Assembly (NCBI RefSeq): GCF_019130065.1
Contig: NZ_JAHSPG010000018.1
Span: forward strand, 434,001 to 498,000
Direction of reading: 5' to 3'
Origin: Pinibacter aurantiacus
GTDB taxonomy: Bacteria > Bacteroidota > Bacteroidia > Chitinophagales > Chitinophagaceae
Length of the DNA: 64,000 bases
Part shown: in pieces, positions 8,649 to 19,216 of the stretch
Position numbering within the stretch: position 1 is the stretch's first letter
Layout: each line of letters starts with the position of its first letter
Position numbers and translations under genes: made by a program
Notes under the pieces: model-generated
The model's input: the letters and a program-made list of their open reading frames with translations, nothing else
Database searches by the model: none
Told to the model about the DNA's origin: nothing

Positions 8649-10229
8649 ATGAAGAGACTCATTGCAATAATCTCGTGCCTATTATTTCTCACAACTATTA
8701 AGGCTCAACAAAATTATTTTAATCCTACTGTTAAGGTAAAGGACTACCTGGAACCAGCTATACCACATCCAACACAGGATGCTGAGATGAAAGCTAAACT
8801 ATCGCGCCTGCCCAAAAAGCCAAACATTCTCATTCTGCTGATAGATGACATGGGATATGGCGATATCGGCGCATTTGGTGGAGGCTATGCAATTGGCGCA
8901 CCAACGCCTTATATGGACAAACTCGCGCATGAAGGTTTACAACTTACCTCAACTTACTCGCAACCTACCTGCACGCCAACCCGCGCTGCGTTGATGACGG
9001 GCAGGATACCTGCACGCTCAGGACTTACAAGACCAACGCTGACCGGCGAACACCCGAAGGTAAATCCCTGGGCATCTGAAAACACGGCGGCAAAAATCCT
9101 TTCACAGAGTGGTTATATAACAGCTATTTCAGGAAAATGGCACTTAGGTGAAACGGAGGGAAGCCTGCCAAACGATGTGGGATATGATGAGTGGCTGGGG
9201 TTTTCCGGTGTGCAATCAGAATATGCGCAGTTTGTAAATGAATGGATATATCCAGACCTGATCAACAAACCCGAAAGATACAATGCCATGAAAAAATTGG
9301 TAGAGCAAGCGATAGTTACCGGTAAAAAAGGTCAGAAAAATAAAGTAGTGCAGCCAATAGAAAATATCAATGACCTAGCGAAAGTTGACCAGATCTTTGC
9401 AAACTACAGTGAAGATTTTATCAAACGGGCTGTGAAAGACAACAAGCCTTTTTACCTGATACATTCATTTTCAAAAGTGCATAACGACAACTATGTTTCG
9501 GAAGGGTATAAAGGTAAAAGCCCCGCTGCATTTCCCTACAAAGATGCAGTGGTAGAAGTGGATGATATTGTGGGCAGATTGATGAAACTGTTAACCGATT
9601 TGAAAATAGATGACAATACGCTTGTGTTCATCACTTCAGATAACGGCCCTAATGAAGATGTGTGGCCCGACTGCGGCTATACACCCTTTAGAGGGGGAAA
9701 AGGAACAACCTGGGAAGGAGGAGTAAGGGTTCCGGGAATTGCCTATTGGAAAGGAATGATCAAGCCGGGAAGGATCAGTGATGGACTGTTTGATCTTTGT
9801 GACTTGTTTAATACTTCTATATCGCTTGGCGGCGCCTATAGCAAAATACCTGCAGCCAATTATATCGACGGCGTTGATCAGTCATCATTCCTTTTATCCG
9901 ACACCGGAAAATCCAATAGAAATGCGGTGTTCATGTATTCTGAAACATCTTTAATGGCCGTGCGTTGGCAGGAATATAAAATGCATATCAAAGTGTTCAA
10001 CACCTCTGCTAAAAGGAAAAATATTGATGAATCAACCATTGAAGGCACCGGCATGAGTCCGTGGGTTTATAATCTATACTCAGATCCGAAGGAGCAAATT
10101 AGTAGCGGGCACCGGTTTTTCGAGTGGGGTTTGCCTGGAATGTTGGGACTGGCGGGTGCTCATTTGGCCACGTATCAAAAATATCCGATGAAGGATATTG
10201 GGTTGAAAAAGCCGGGGTCAGATGATTAA
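8649..10229 (+). CDS. arylsulfatase (sulfatase family, exported)
   Basis: I choose the ATG at 8649, which gives a signal peptide (MKRLIAIISCLLFLTTIKAQ) and a 526-residue protein. An upstream TTG at 8592 would bury that signal peptide. The sulfatase activation motif CTPTRAALMTGR starts at residue 108. Its cysteine is of the type converted to formylglycine. Metal-binding aspartates occur early (LLIDDMGYGDIG) and again in FITSDNGPNE. The enzyme would hydrolyse sulfate esters in the periplasm or at the surface. No sulfatase-maturation gene is visible nearby. Confidence 0.9.
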   Translation: MKRLIAIISCLLFLTTIKAQQNYFNPTVKVKDYLEPAIPHPTQDAEMKAKLSRLPKKPNILILLIDDMGYGDIGAFGGGYAIGAPTPYMDKLAHEGLQLTSTYSQPTCTPTRAALMTGRIPARSGLTRPTLTGEHPKVNPWASENTAAKILSQSGYITAISGKWHLGETEGSLPNDVGYDEWLGFSGVQSEYAQFVNEWIYPDLINKPERYNAMKKLVEQAIVTGKKGQKNKVVQPIENINDLAKVDQIFANYSEDFIKRAVKDNKPFYLIHSFSKVHNDNYVSEGYKGKSPAAFPYKDAVVEVDDIVGRLMKLLTDLKIDDNTLVFITSDNGPNEDVWPDCGYTPFRGGKGTTWEGGVRVPGIAYWKGMIKPGRISDGLFDLCDLFNTSISLGGAYSKIPAANYIDGVDQSSFLLSDTGKSNRNAVFMYSETSLMAVRWQEYKMHIKVFNTSAKRKNIDESTIEGTGMSPWVYNLYSDPKEQISSGHRFFEWGLPGMLGLAGAHLATYQKYPMKDIGLKKPGSDD

Positions 10230-10384
10230 AAGTGGTATTTAATAAAGTATAAGCTTTGTTGTTGTTCCTAAACTAATTCCAAAATTGCGAAGCTGTGTCC
10301 ATGTGAATGAAGTTGTTGATGCGGAGTAATAAAACAAAAGTCGATGTTGCGTTGCGTCAAAGATTTTGCACAAACATTTTGTTG

Positions 10385-10912
10385 TCAAAAATTATTTTTT
10401 GTAAACCTTGCAAAAAAACTTTTCGCATCCTCCAACAACGAAAACTTCACCATGTCAATATACCTCTTGGGATTCTGTTCTAGGCTCTTAAAAACCACTT
10501 TTCCCTCATTATAAAATTCTTCTTTTTTAAAAAATGTTGTCGCGAGCGAGTCCATATTTTTTAACTCAAGAGTTCCATAAACCAATTTGTTTTCCTTGAA
10601 GTAATAAGTTTTATAAGTATTTATATCAAGATTATCATGGTAGTGAATTCTATAAACTGTATCACCTTTTAAATTTGATAACGTATAAATACCACAACCT
10701 CCAACAACCTTATCGTTTCTCTTGATTATGCCATCAACAACAGATTTCATGAAGCCTTTGTCTTGTGCATAATCAAGATTGTTTATAGAGTCAATGTGAT
10801 TTACGTAAAGTCTGATTTGATGAACCAACAAACTGTCTGTTTGTGCAATTGCAGAATTACAAAAGGAAATTGAGAAAATTATAGTCGTTATAAAGTATGT
10901 TAAGTATCGCAT
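10385..10912 (-). CDS. small exported protein of unknown function
   Basis: The 175-residue product has a signal peptide ending near CNSAIAQ at residues 18-24. The mature part is mixed alpha/beta with a strand-rich middle (YTLSNLKGDTVYRIHYHD). No family was recognised. It is first in position of three small minus-strand envelope genes (10385-11961), which are close enough to share a transcript. Confidence 0.6.
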   Translation of the reverse strand: MRYLTYFITTIIFSISFCNSAIAQTDSLLVHQIRLYVNHIDSINNLDYAQDKGFMKSVVDGIIKRNDKVVGGCGIYTLSNLKGDTVYRIHYHDNLDINTYKTYYFKENKLVYGTLELKNMDSLATTFFKKEEFYNEGKVVFKSLEQNPKRYIDMVKFSLLEDAKSFFARFTKNNF

Positions 10913-10976
10913 AGAATTTCTGTCAATGTTTAAGGAGCGAAGAAACAGATGTCGGCATTGGGTAGCAGGATGAAAT

Positions 10977-11420
10977 TTAATTTCCTGCCATGTCAGGGTA
11001 CTGTACTTCAGCCCATAGTATACATTTGTTTAAGTCGATAATATATATCCATGAATTTTTTCCTTTTGTTCCTGTTACAAAGAATTTATTATCAAAATTG
11101 TTGAAATCCGGCAACTCCTTTTTAAGAGAATGTACGCCTAAAAATTGTGAAGGATAAATTCTTTTAAGGGGTTCAAACTTATAGTCACTGATGAATTTTC
11201 TTAATGCAAAACTGTCAATCTTAAAAGATGAACATGTATAGAACTCGCCATTGTCGTATGTTTCAATAATTTTAATGGCCTTAGGAAATTTAATATTGGT
11301 AACACGTTCATAAAACTCTTTGTCAAAAGAAGCACACGAGAACAGGAAAAATAATACGAAAGGAAGTGTTATAAAAATTATGTTTCTATAGCGATCGTGT
11401 ATGCCTTTATTTTTGTTCAT
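10977..11420 (-). CDS. small lipoprotein of unknown function
   Basis: The start is taken at the ATG ending at 11420, giving 147 residues. The reading frame extends 14 codons further, but those overlap the upstream gene. A hydrophobic segment followed by a cysteine (FVLFFLFSCAS) is a lipoprotein signal. The remainder is unfamiliar. It overlaps the upstream membrane-protein gene by 14 bases, which suggests coupled translation. Confidence 0.6.
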   Translation of the reverse strand: MNKNKGIHDRYRNIIFITLPFVLFFLFSCASFDKEFYERVTNIKFPKAIKIIETYDNGEFYTCSSFKIDSFALRKFISDYKFEPLKRIYPSQFLGVHSLKKELPDFNNFDNKFFVTGTKGKNSWIYIIDLNKCILWAEVQYPDMAGN

Positions 11421-11961
11421 ATTTTTTAGATGAAATAAGCTGCCCCGCATTGTATTTTTCAACTCTTAGGGTGTCGCCTTTTTTTGTAAAATATGTCCAT
11501 GTGCTATCTTTCTTAAAGGCATTTTCACCGTTCTTTTTTTCATCCAGAGAATCTGCGATAAAATACATCTCCACATATTTTTGCTGGTCGTTAGATGTAT
11601 AATACCACGATTCAGACTTAAATATTTTCCCGTCTGCGGGTCTGTATGAGCTTGAGGACCGTAATGATTCTGGTGTGGGATGTGTAAACAGATAACCAAA
11701 ATACAAAGGAATTGGCGTGCAAAACAGAAGGGTTAGTATCGTCGATTTTGTCTTGCCGGTTGTAAATAATATCCTGCGTCGTTTTAAAGCCAGGATAATA
11801 GTTAGAATAATAGTTGTAATCCAAACGGCTGGCATCCATAATACAACAAAAGCTAAGGAAGCTCCGGTTCCGCCGGGTTGACTAGCTGCATAATCGTACA
11901 AAATAATTGTCAAAATGTTAGCAATAATGGCAATGAAGATAAAGGGTCGGAGTTGTGTCAT
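11407..11961 (-). CDS. small membrane protein with a C-terminal beta domain, unknown function
   Basis: The 184 residues carry three hydrophobic stretches (about 5-25, 36-60 and 76-95). A soluble tail follows (FKSESWYYTSNDQQKYVEMY) that reads like a few beta strands with repeated short turns. No family was recognised. Its 3' end overlaps the lipoprotein gene at 10977-11420. Confidence 0.55.
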   Translation of the reverse strand: MTQLRPFIFIAIIANILTIILYDYAASQPGGTGASLAFVVLWMPAVWITTIILTIILALKRRRILFTTGKTKSTILTLLFCTPIPLYFGYLFTHPTPESLRSSSSYRPADGKIFKSESWYYTSNDQQKYVEMYFIADSLDEKKNGENAFKKDSTWTYFTKKGDTLRVEKYNAGQLISSKKYEQK

Positions 11962-12233
11962 GTTATGATTACCTGCAAAGGGTTTGGGTGGTTAAAAAGT
12001 GAACATACTAATTATCCGGCAAAATTATAAAATGAAGCAAAAAGGTTTTCTTAAATACATCACCATTTACAAGTAAACACTTATTAAAATTTCATGAAAT
12101 ACAAATCAAGTTATTGATCAAACTGAATGTGAGTAGCTAGTAACCGAATTGTGCCTTTCTTTTGTTGTAAATTGACCACAGGCAGTTGCGGGTTAGTTTT
12201 TCCCCTATATTTACTATTTCCCATTTGGTTAAG

Positions 12234-12839
12234 GTGTTGGCGACTGATAATTTACATAACGAAGACGAACTGCTAAAACGGACTGCTGAAGGCGACGAAC
12301 GCGCCTTTGCATCACTATTTCATGCCTATCACCAATCACTGGGTTTGTATATATTTAAGCTAACAGATTCACGGGCCATTGCAGAAGAAATCGTTCAGGA
12401 AGCCTTTATAAAGGCCTGGCAGCATCGGTCGACGTTAGCGGATATCACCAATTTCAAGTCATGGCTCTTTACGGTTTCCAGAAACCACGCTTTGAATGCT
12501 ATGCGGGATCATTCCCGGCAGCTTTTGAAGCACAATGAGTGGCTAAAACAACAAAACCTGGCTTCCGAGATGGAAAATAACGCAGATGTTATTTATTTAA
12601 ACAAAATAATAGCCGAAGCCATCGCCGGATTGCCTGCGCAACAACAAAGAGCCTATTTGCTGAGCCGCGAAAATGCGATGACACATGCCCAGATCGCTGC
12701 AGAAATGCAGATCTCTCCCAATACAGTAAAGCGCCATATCTCCATTGCGCTGCAAACCATTACCAATTATTTACGGACACATTACCCCGATCTGCTGGTG
12801 GTTTTTGGGATCATTTTTGGCGTTTATAAATCAGCCTGA
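12234..12839 (+). CDS. ECF-type RNA polymerase sigma factor (FecI-like)
   Basis: The product shows sigma region 2 (DERAFASLFHAYHQSL, AEEIVQEAFIKAWQHR) and region 4 with a helix-turn-helix (MTHAQIAAEMQISPNTVKRH). The frame is open from a TTG at 12186, but no ATG precedes the conserved part. GTG at 12234 or TTG at 12237 gives the usual length of about 200 residues, so the start is uncertain. It is followed by a FecR anti-sigma gene and a SusC/SusD pair, the classic arrangement for substrate-induced expression of an uptake locus. Confidence 0.9.
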   Translation: MLATDNLHNEDELLKRTAEGDERAFASLFHAYHQSLGLYIFKLTDSRAIAEEIVQEAFIKAWQHRSTLADITNFKSWLFTVSRNHALNAMRDHSRQLLKHNEWLKQQNLASEMENNADVIYLNKIIAEAIAGLPAQQQRAYLLSRENAMTHAQIAAEMQISPNTVKRHISIALQTITNYLRTHYPDLLVVFGIIFGVYKSA

Positions 12840-12933
12840 AAAAAAATAATAAAAATTTCATTTTCCATTGATCCTGTCTTGAATATTTGGTGTCTTACCA
12901 AATAACAGGGCATTATAAAGCATCAACAATTTT

Positions 12934-14118
12934 ATGAAAGAGGATAGATTGTCATATTTATTTTATCGCGTAATAGATGGCACGGCCAGTCAATCTGAAA
13001 AACTGGAATTGGCCGAACTTTCGGTTCAACCTGGTTATGAGCAAAGATTGGCGGAGTTGCTGGGCGAAGGCTGGGATACATACACTTCCAAAGACGACAT
13101 ATTTAGCGAAGCAGCAAGCACAAACATACTAAACAAGGCAATTGAATCAGACGGGAGATCCACTGAAGTCATACCGATAACCCGCAAATCGAAATATCAA
13201 TTTTCCTGGGTTAAATATGCGGCCGCAATCATCCTTATTTGTGGAGTAAGCACCTACTGGTGGATGGCAAGCCGAAATACAAAAAGCAATATTGCTGAAG
13301 ATCGCAGCCAATCGATGGCGCAAATAAAGCCGGGTGGTGATAAAGCTATTCTGACATTGGCAGATGGTCGCACAATTAATTTGGACAGTGCCGCAAACGG
13401 CAATCTTGCAAGCCAGGCGGGTGTGCAGATTCGCAAACTGGCAAGCGGACAAATTGCTTACGAAATTTCAAGTCAGCCAAATGAGAAAGTGGTATGGAAC
13501 ACAATCAGCACACCCAAGGGCGGACAGTATCAACTAACATTACCAGACGGCACAAAGGTATGGCTCAACGCCGCGTCTTCACTGCGCTTCCCCACTGCAT
13601 TTACCGGTAAGGAAAGAAGGGTAGAGATAACAGGAGAAGGATATTTCGAAGTAGAACATAACGCTGAAAAACCTTTTTATGTGAGCGTTGGAAAAACCGA
13701 AGTAAAGGTGCTGGGCACTCATTTCAACGTGATGGCCTATGAAGATGAAGAAGCAAAACAGATTACGCTATTGCAGGGAAGCGTTCTGGTGAGCCAGGCT
13801 TCCAACAATACTAAGTTAATACCGGGACAACAGGCAAGGGTTGCTGCAGATATCAACGTAGCAGACAATGTGGACCTGGAACAAGTGGTTGCATGGAAGA
13901 ACGGTGCCTTTGTTTTTGGAGAATCCATGAGCGTGGAAGAAGTGATGCGCCAGATAGCCCGCTGGTATGATGTAGATGTTGTTTTCCGCCATAAAATCAA
14001 TGGTCACATCGGCGGATCTGTTTCCAGGAACGCGAACATTTCTGAAGTGCTGAAGATACTTGAGTTGACAGGTGCAGTGAAGTTTGAAATTGTCGGACGA
14101 AAAGTGATTGTAGAATAG
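12934..14118 (+). CDS. FecR-family anti-sigma factor with DUF4974
   Basis: The 394-residue protein has a cytoplasmic N-terminal part and one membrane segment near residues 92-110 (YAAAIILICGVSTYWWMAS). The FecR domain (about 190-285) includes LPDGTKVWLNAASSLRFP and GTHFNVMAY. The C-terminal DUF4974 domain (about 320-394) includes SVEEVMRQIARWYDVDVVF. In this family the periplasmic part contacts the SusC-type receptor's STN domain and the cytoplasmic part holds the sigma factor encoded just upstream. Order and spacing support that pairing. Confidence 0.93.
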   Translation: MKEDRLSYLFYRVIDGTASQSEKLELAELSVQPGYEQRLAELLGEGWDTYTSKDDIFSEAASTNILNKAIESDGRSTEVIPITRKSKYQFSWVKYAAAIILICGVSTYWWMASRNTKSNIAEDRSQSMAQIKPGGDKAILTLADGRTINLDSAANGNLASQAGVQIRKLASGQIAYEISSQPNEKVVWNTISTPKGGQYQLTLPDGTKVWLNAASSLRFPTAFTGKERRVEITGEGYFEVEHNAEKPFYVSVGKTEVKVLGTHFNVMAYEDEEAKQITLLQGSVLVSQASNNTKLIPGQQARVAADINVADNVDLEQVVAWKNGAFVFGESMSVEEVMRQIARWYDVDVVFRHKINGHIGGSVSRNANISEVLKILELTGAVKFEIVGRKVIVE

Positions 14119-14235
14119 CAATAGAAATGCGGCCGTTTTACTAAAAAAATTACTAACGCTTATATTATCATCAACATAAATAGAAAAGACATGAGAAGTA
14201 CTTAAAACTCCTATCCGGGGAGGACTAAGAAAAAA

Positions 14236-14262
14236 GCCAGAAGTGGTTGCAACACTTCCGGC
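14236..14262 (+). promoter_or_regulatory. leader hairpin upstream of the SusC gene
   Basis: A 10-base stem with one G-U pair (14236-14245 with 14253-14262) lies 75 bases before the SusC-type start, inside a 219-base gap after FecR. No T-run follows, so a leader structure or attenuator is more likely than a simple terminator. The function is inferred from position only. Confidence 0.4.
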
Positions 14263-14337
14263 AGGCGCTTAGGCTGACCCCATAATTTTCAATCGCGCAG
14301 ACTGCTTATTATTCATCAACCCAAACAAAACAAAGTT

Positions 14338-17300
14338 ATGTTATTAAAATTTCTTTGTGGTGGCTCTTTTATGCCTGCTCTTAAAGAGAAGGATTCCGGG
14401 AGACGCCTCTGCTCAACCAAAACGCTGCTGATTATGAAATTTACAGCCATTCTAATGGTCGTGTTCACGTTTGCTGCTTCAGCACACAGCTATTCCCAGA
14501 TCAGTATTTCGGCAAAAAACAAAAGCCTGTCCGCTGTTTTTAAATCCATTAAACAACAGAGCGGATATGATTTCGTTTATGCGGTGGAGTTACTGGAAAA
14601 GGCAGGAAAAGTTTCTGTCGAGCTTCGCAATGTCAAACTACAGGACGCATTGGAAGTTTGCCTCAGGGACAAGGACCTGACTTACACCATTGTCGGAAAA
14701 ACTGTGGTTATTAAAGCCAGCGCGAAACTTGCAATACCGATCCCCGAACCATCGCTGCCTCCTACGATTGATGTACAGGGACGAATTGTTTCTGAATCTG
14801 GAGAACCGGTAGCAGGCGCTTCTATAAAAATAAAGGGCTCCAATCTCGGTGCGTCTGCAGATAAGAATGGTCTGTTTCAAATAAAAGGTATAAATCAAGA
14901 TGCCGTACTTATTGTTTCAGGCGCCAACATAGAAACGATTGAATTAAAAGCTAACCAGTCTTCGCTTTTGAAAGATGGTATGCTAACCATAAAAACCAGG
15001 CTAAAAGTTAATAGCCTGGATGAAACTGTTGTCATTGCATATGGCACCACTACCCGCAGGTTGACCACGGGATCTATCAGTAAGGTGAAGGGAGAAGATA
15101 TTCGCAAACATCCTGTAGATAATCCTTTTTTGGCATTAAGCGGCAAAGTGCCCGGCATGCAAATCGCCCAAACCTCCGGTGTTGCGGGTGCGCCGGTTAG
15201 TATTTACGTTCGCGGCAAAAGTTCACTGGGCGCGGGTTCCGAACCATTGTACGTAATCGATGGGGTGCCATTTGCGCACACAGTGGGAAATGTCACTTAT
15301 TCAAGCGGCATATCTGCCCAAACGCTCGGCGGGTTAAGCAACGCTACTGCCGGTAGCAGCCCCTTTGTCAATCTTAATCCTTCTGATATTGAAAGCATAG
15401 AAGTTCTAAAAGACGCAGATGCTACAGCCATCTATGGTTCAAGAGGCGCAAACGGTGTTATCCTGATTACTACGCGAAAAGCAAAAGCCGGCAAAACTGC
15501 TGTTGATCTAAATTTTTATACAGGCTGGGGACGTCCTACAAAACTGCCGGAGATGATGAACACCCAGCAGTATACGACGATGCGCAGAGAAGCTTTTAAG
15601 AATGATTCCATTGCGCCAAATACTACCAATGCTACTGATTTGATGATATGGGACACTACACGCAACACCGATTGGAAGGATTTGCTTCTGGGGCAAACTG
15701 CACGCAACTACGACGGTCAGGTACGCGTGTCGGGGGGCAATCAGCAAACGCAGGTTTCATTGGCCACCGGCTATCACCGCGAAACGCCCGTGTACTATGG
15801 CAACATGCACGACGACAGGATTAACATGCATTCCAGCTTTGCACATCGCACGCTCGATAATAAATTTTCAATTGCCTTCAACGCCAGCTATAGTTCGGAT
15901 AAAAACAATCTAAGCACCATTGACCTGATGCAGTTGCTCACTACCATTCCAAATGCGCCTTATCCGTTGGATGCAAATGGCAATTTAGTTTGGAGCGATA
16001 AAGGTGTGAATTTTTCGAATCCATTGGCATATACCAAAAAGCAATACATAGGGTTAACCGATAACATGCTGAGTAGTTTGAACCTGAGTTACACTGTTGC
16101 TAAAGGACTTCGCGTAAAACTTGACGGAGGTTTCAATATTGTAAGACTTGATCAAACCGCAACAAATCCTATTGCTTCGCAAAGCCCTTCCAGCACATCT
16201 TTGGTGAGTTCAGCAGATTTCTACAAACAAACACAAAAGAACTGGATACTGGAACCGCAAATGGATTATACAACCAAAATAAGTAAGGGCCAGTTGCAGG
16301 TATTGATTGGTGGTAGTTTCCAGGAACAGTTGAGTACCGGCGAAAAGGTGAGTGCGAGTGGTTATACCAACGACGCGTTGTTGTTAACGCCCGGCCCGGC
16401 CGCTACAAAAAGTGTTACCAGCAGCTATTCTAAATACCGTTATGATGCCTTCTTTGGACGTATAAGCTATAACTGGGACACCAGGTATCTCATAAACATT
16501 TCCGGACGCCGCGACGGTTCAAGCCGTTTTGGCCCCGGCAAACAGTTTGGAAACTTCGGTGCAATAGGAGCAGGATGGATATTCTCGAATGAAAATTTCA
16601 TGAAATCCTTTCCAGCACTTAGCTATGGTAAGTTAAGAGGAAGCATCGGGGTTACAGGTAACGACCGCATCGGCAACTATCAATATATTTCTCAGTGGCT
16701 CTCGACTTCTTCAGGGGTGCCTTACCAGGGTAGTAGTGGTTTATATCCGTACAACCTCGACAATCCTGATTTTGCCTGGGAGCGAAACCGCAAGATGGAA
16801 GCTGGTCTCGAACTTGGATTCTTTAAGGACCGCATTGACTTTACCGCTGACTATTATCTAAACCGCACCGACAATCAATTGGTAGGATTACCGCTGCCGA
16901 GCCAGGTTGGATTTACCAGCGTGAATGCTAACAGAGATGCCATATTGCAAAACTCTGGCTGGGAATTCGCACTGAATTCTACCATCATTAAAACAAAGAA
17001 TTTCAGCTGGAGGTCTTCATTTAATATTTCGATCCCACGCAATAAGCTGATAGCGTATCCTAATCTGGAAAACACCTCCTATGCTACGATTTGGTCGATC
17101 GGGCAACCGGTGACTATCCAAAAATATGTTAAGTACCTGGGCGTAGATCCAACCACCGGCATTTATCAATTGAACGGAATAAATCTGGCAAAAGATAAAA
17201 TAGTAACCAAGAACCTGGCACCGATGTACTATGGTGGATTCCAAAACACGCTTGCTTATAAAGGTTGGACACTGGATTTCACTTTCTACTACGTAAAACA

Positions 17301-17694
17301 ATCAGGGAAAGCCAACTTCCTTTTCCAGGCTCCCGGTACAAGAGCCAATCAGCCAGTGGCAGTACTTGATCGCTGGCAGCAGAAGGGAGATATTACCAAC
17401 GTACAACGATTCACAACAACCGGTGCCGCCGCAACCCAATATAGTTACTGGGCAAATTACTCAGACGCAGTAATCACCAATACTTCTTTTGTGCGCTTAA
17501 AAAATGTGTCGCTTGCCTATCAACTTGACAAGAAGATTGCGCAAAAAATAAAAGCCGATAATGTTCGTCTGTTTTTCCAGGGCGAGAACCTGCTCACGTT
17601 CACACCGTATAAAATTGGTGATCCTGAAATAATGTCGTTTAGCACAATGCCACCACTTAGAATGATGACCGTAGGTCTCCAGGTTGTCTTTTGA
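14338..17694 (+). CDS. SusC/RagA-type TonB-dependent receptor with STN domain
   Basis: The 1118-residue outer-membrane protein has a long basic N-terminus and a signal segment (IMKFTAILMVVFTFAASAHS). Its domains in order are an STN domain (about 60-115, starting NKSLSAVFKSIKQQSGYDF), a carboxypeptidase-regulatory-like domain (about 143-230), a plug (about 235-350, with GSRGANGVILITTRK) and a beta barrel ending in VGLQVVF. The STN domain is the part expected to signal to the FecR protein upstream. The receptor would import a ligand captured by the SusD lipoprotein downstream. Confidence 0.95.
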   Translation: MLLKFLCGGSFMPALKEKDSGRRLCSTKTLLIMKFTAILMVVFTFAASAHSYSQISISAKNKSLSAVFKSIKQQSGYDFVYAVELLEKAGKVSVELRNVKLQDALEVCLRDKDLTYTIVGKTVVIKASAKLAIPIPEPSLPPTIDVQGRIVSESGEPVAGASIKIKGSNLGASADKNGLFQIKGINQDAVLIVSGANIETIELKANQSSLLKDGMLTIKTRLKVNSLDETVVIAYGTTTRRLTTGSISKVKGEDIRKHPVDNPFLALSGKVPGMQIAQTSGVAGAPVSIYVRGKSSLGAGSEPLYVIDGVPFAHTVGNVTYSSGISAQTLGGLSNATAGSSPFVNLNPSDIESIEVLKDADATAIYGSRGANGVILITTRKAKAGKTAVDLNFYTGWGRPTKLPEMMNTQQYTTMRREAFKNDSIAPNTTNATDLMIWDTTRNTDWKDLLLGQTARNYDGQVRVSGGNQQTQVSLATGYHRETPVYYGNMHDDRINMHSSFAHRTLDNKFSIAFNASYSSDKNNLSTIDLMQLLTTIPNAPYPLDANGNLVWSDKGVNFSNPLAYTKKQYIGLTDNMLSSLNLSYTVAKGLRVKLDGGFNIVRLDQTATNPIASQSPSSTSLVSSADFYKQTQKNWILEPQMDYTTKISKGQLQVLIGGSFQEQLSTGEKVSASGYTNDALLLTPGPAATKSVTSSYSKYRYDAFFGRISYNWDTRYLINISGRRDGSSRFGPGKQFGNFGAIGAGWIFSNENFMKSFPALSYGKLRGSIGVTGNDRIGNYQYISQWLSTSSGVPYQGSSGLYPYNLDNPDFAWERNRKMEAGLELGFFKDRIDFTADYYLNRTDNQLVGLPLPSQVGFTSVNANRDAILQNSGWEFALNSTIIKTKNFSWRSSFNISIPRNKLIAYPNLENTSYATIWSIGQPVTIQKYVKYLGVDPTTGIYQLNGINLAKDKIVTKNLAPMYYGGFQNTLAYKGWTLDFTFYYVKQSGKANFLFQAPGTRANQPVAVLDRWQQKGDITNVQRFTTTGAAATQYSYWANYSDAVITNTSFVRLKNVSLAYQLDKKIAQKIKADNVRLFFQGENLLTFTPYKIGDPEIMSFSTMPPLRMMTVGLQVVF

Positions 17695-17714
17695 TCACTA
17701 CAAAAATCATTAAA

Positions 17715-19154
17715 ATGAAAAGTACAAAAATTACATTACTACATATAGTTGGGCAATCCGGCAGGTTGATAACAGCACTGTGCTTACTATGCATGATATT
17801 ATCCTCTTCCTGCAAAAAATTTGTGACCGTTGAAAATCCGCCTGATGTCCTGACAAGCGACAAAATATTTGTAGATGATAAGACTGCAACCGCTGCCATG
17901 CTTTCAATCTACATTGATATGATGAATGATCAGTTTGGCAGCAATGGTTCCTTCGTATGCTTCTCACTAACAGCATTAGGAGGCATGTCCGCAAATGAAA
18001 TGATCTGGACGCAAAGCAATACCACAGCTCCCACATACCAGGAGTTTACAGATCATGCATTAACGCCGCCAAATACGTATGTAGCTGCGTTTTGGAAAGA
18101 TGGTTATAAATACATCTATCGAACCAACGCTATTATAAATGGCCTGCCAACTGCAACGGGCATGACAACTGCGACAAAAAACCAGCTTGCAGGCGAAGCG
18201 AAATTCATGCGTGCCTTCTGTTATTTCTACCTCGTGAATTTGTTTGGAGATGTTCCGCTGATATTGAATACAAATTACCAGGAAAACATGCTTGTACCCA
18301 GAACGCCTGCTGCTGATGTATGGAAACAAATTGTAGCAGATTTGAAAGATGCCAAGGCGCTTTTACAAGAAGCCTATCCAACAACAGAGAGACTTCGTCC
18401 TAATCGCTGGACAGCAAGCGCCTTACTCGCTCGTTCCTATTTGTATACCGGTCAGTGGGCAGATGCTGAGTCAGAAGCTGATGCAATCATTGCTTCCGGA
18501 GCCTATGGAGCCGCTCTGCCGGCGTTGGACAAAGTTTTCAAAAAAGATAGTCCCGAAACCATCTGGCAATTGCAACCGGTACGTTCCAATGCAAATACGC
18601 TTGAAGGTTCTACGTTCCTTGTAGCGGGCACCACACAGCCAAACTATCAATTAACACAGCAGTTGATAACTGCATTTGAGGCCAATGACAATCGCAAAGC
18701 AAAGTGGATTGGATTTAGCAATCCTGCATATCCTACTTGGGCGTTCCCCGCTAAATACAAAGCAGGCGCAGGTGCTGTAACTGAATACTACGTTGTTTTC
18801 AGGCTCACTGAGCAGTATATGATACGCTCAGAAGCAAGGGCCCGCCAGGGTGGAAGCAAATTGCAGCCGGGCATAGACGATTTGAATACAGTTCGCACCC
18901 GCGCCGGATTACTTGGTTCCACTGCAACAGATCAGGCATCATTAATCCTTGCATTGGAAAAAGAAAGACAGGTTGAATTCTTTGCAGAATGGGGACATCG
19001 TTGGCTGGACCTGAAAAGAACCAACAGGGCAGAAGCTGTGTTAGGACCCCTTTCTCCTAACAAAACATGGAAGCCGGGCAGCGAATTATTTCCAGTTCCG
19101 GATGTAGAGATCAACAACAATCCAAAACTGGTACAGAATGGCGCTTATCTGTAG
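17715..19154 (+). CDS. SusD/RagB-family nutrient-binding outer-membrane lipoprotein
   Basis: Starting at the ATG at 17715, the 479-residue protein has a lipoprotein signal (LCLLCMILSSSCKKF) and a body rich in TPR-like helices. The C-terminal RagB/SusD signature is present (FFAEWGHRWLDLKRTNR and LFPVPDVEINNNP). A TTG upstream overlapping the SusC stop would add eight residues and is less likely. It forms the lid of the SusC transporter. No polysaccharide-degrading enzyme follows, so the ligand may not be a glycan. Confidence 0.95.
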   Translation: MKSTKITLLHIVGQSGRLITALCLLCMILSSSCKKFVTVENPPDVLTSDKIFVDDKTATAAMLSIYIDMMNDQFGSNGSFVCFSLTALGGMSANEMIWTQSNTTAPTYQEFTDHALTPPNTYVAAFWKDGYKYIYRTNAIINGLPTATGMTTATKNQLAGEAKFMRAFCYFYLVNLFGDVPLILNTNYQENMLVPRTPAADVWKQIVADLKDAKALLQEAYPTTERLRPNRWTASALLARSYLYTGQWADAESEADAIIASGAYGAALPALDKVFKKDSPETIWQLQPVRSNANTLEGSTFLVAGTTQPNYQLTQQLITAFEANDNRKAKWIGFSNPAYPTWAFPAKYKAGAGAVTEYYVVFRLTEQYMIRSEARARQGGSKLQPGIDDLNTVRTRAGLLGSTATDQASLILALEKERQVEFFAEWGHRWLDLKRTNRAEAVLGPLSPNKTWKPGSELFPVPDVEINNNPKLVQNGAYL

Positions 19155-19216
19155 GTTAAGTAAAAAGTAATTCAATGTCATTTAGTTAAACTGTTTGAAA
19201 AATTAAAGGCATGTCG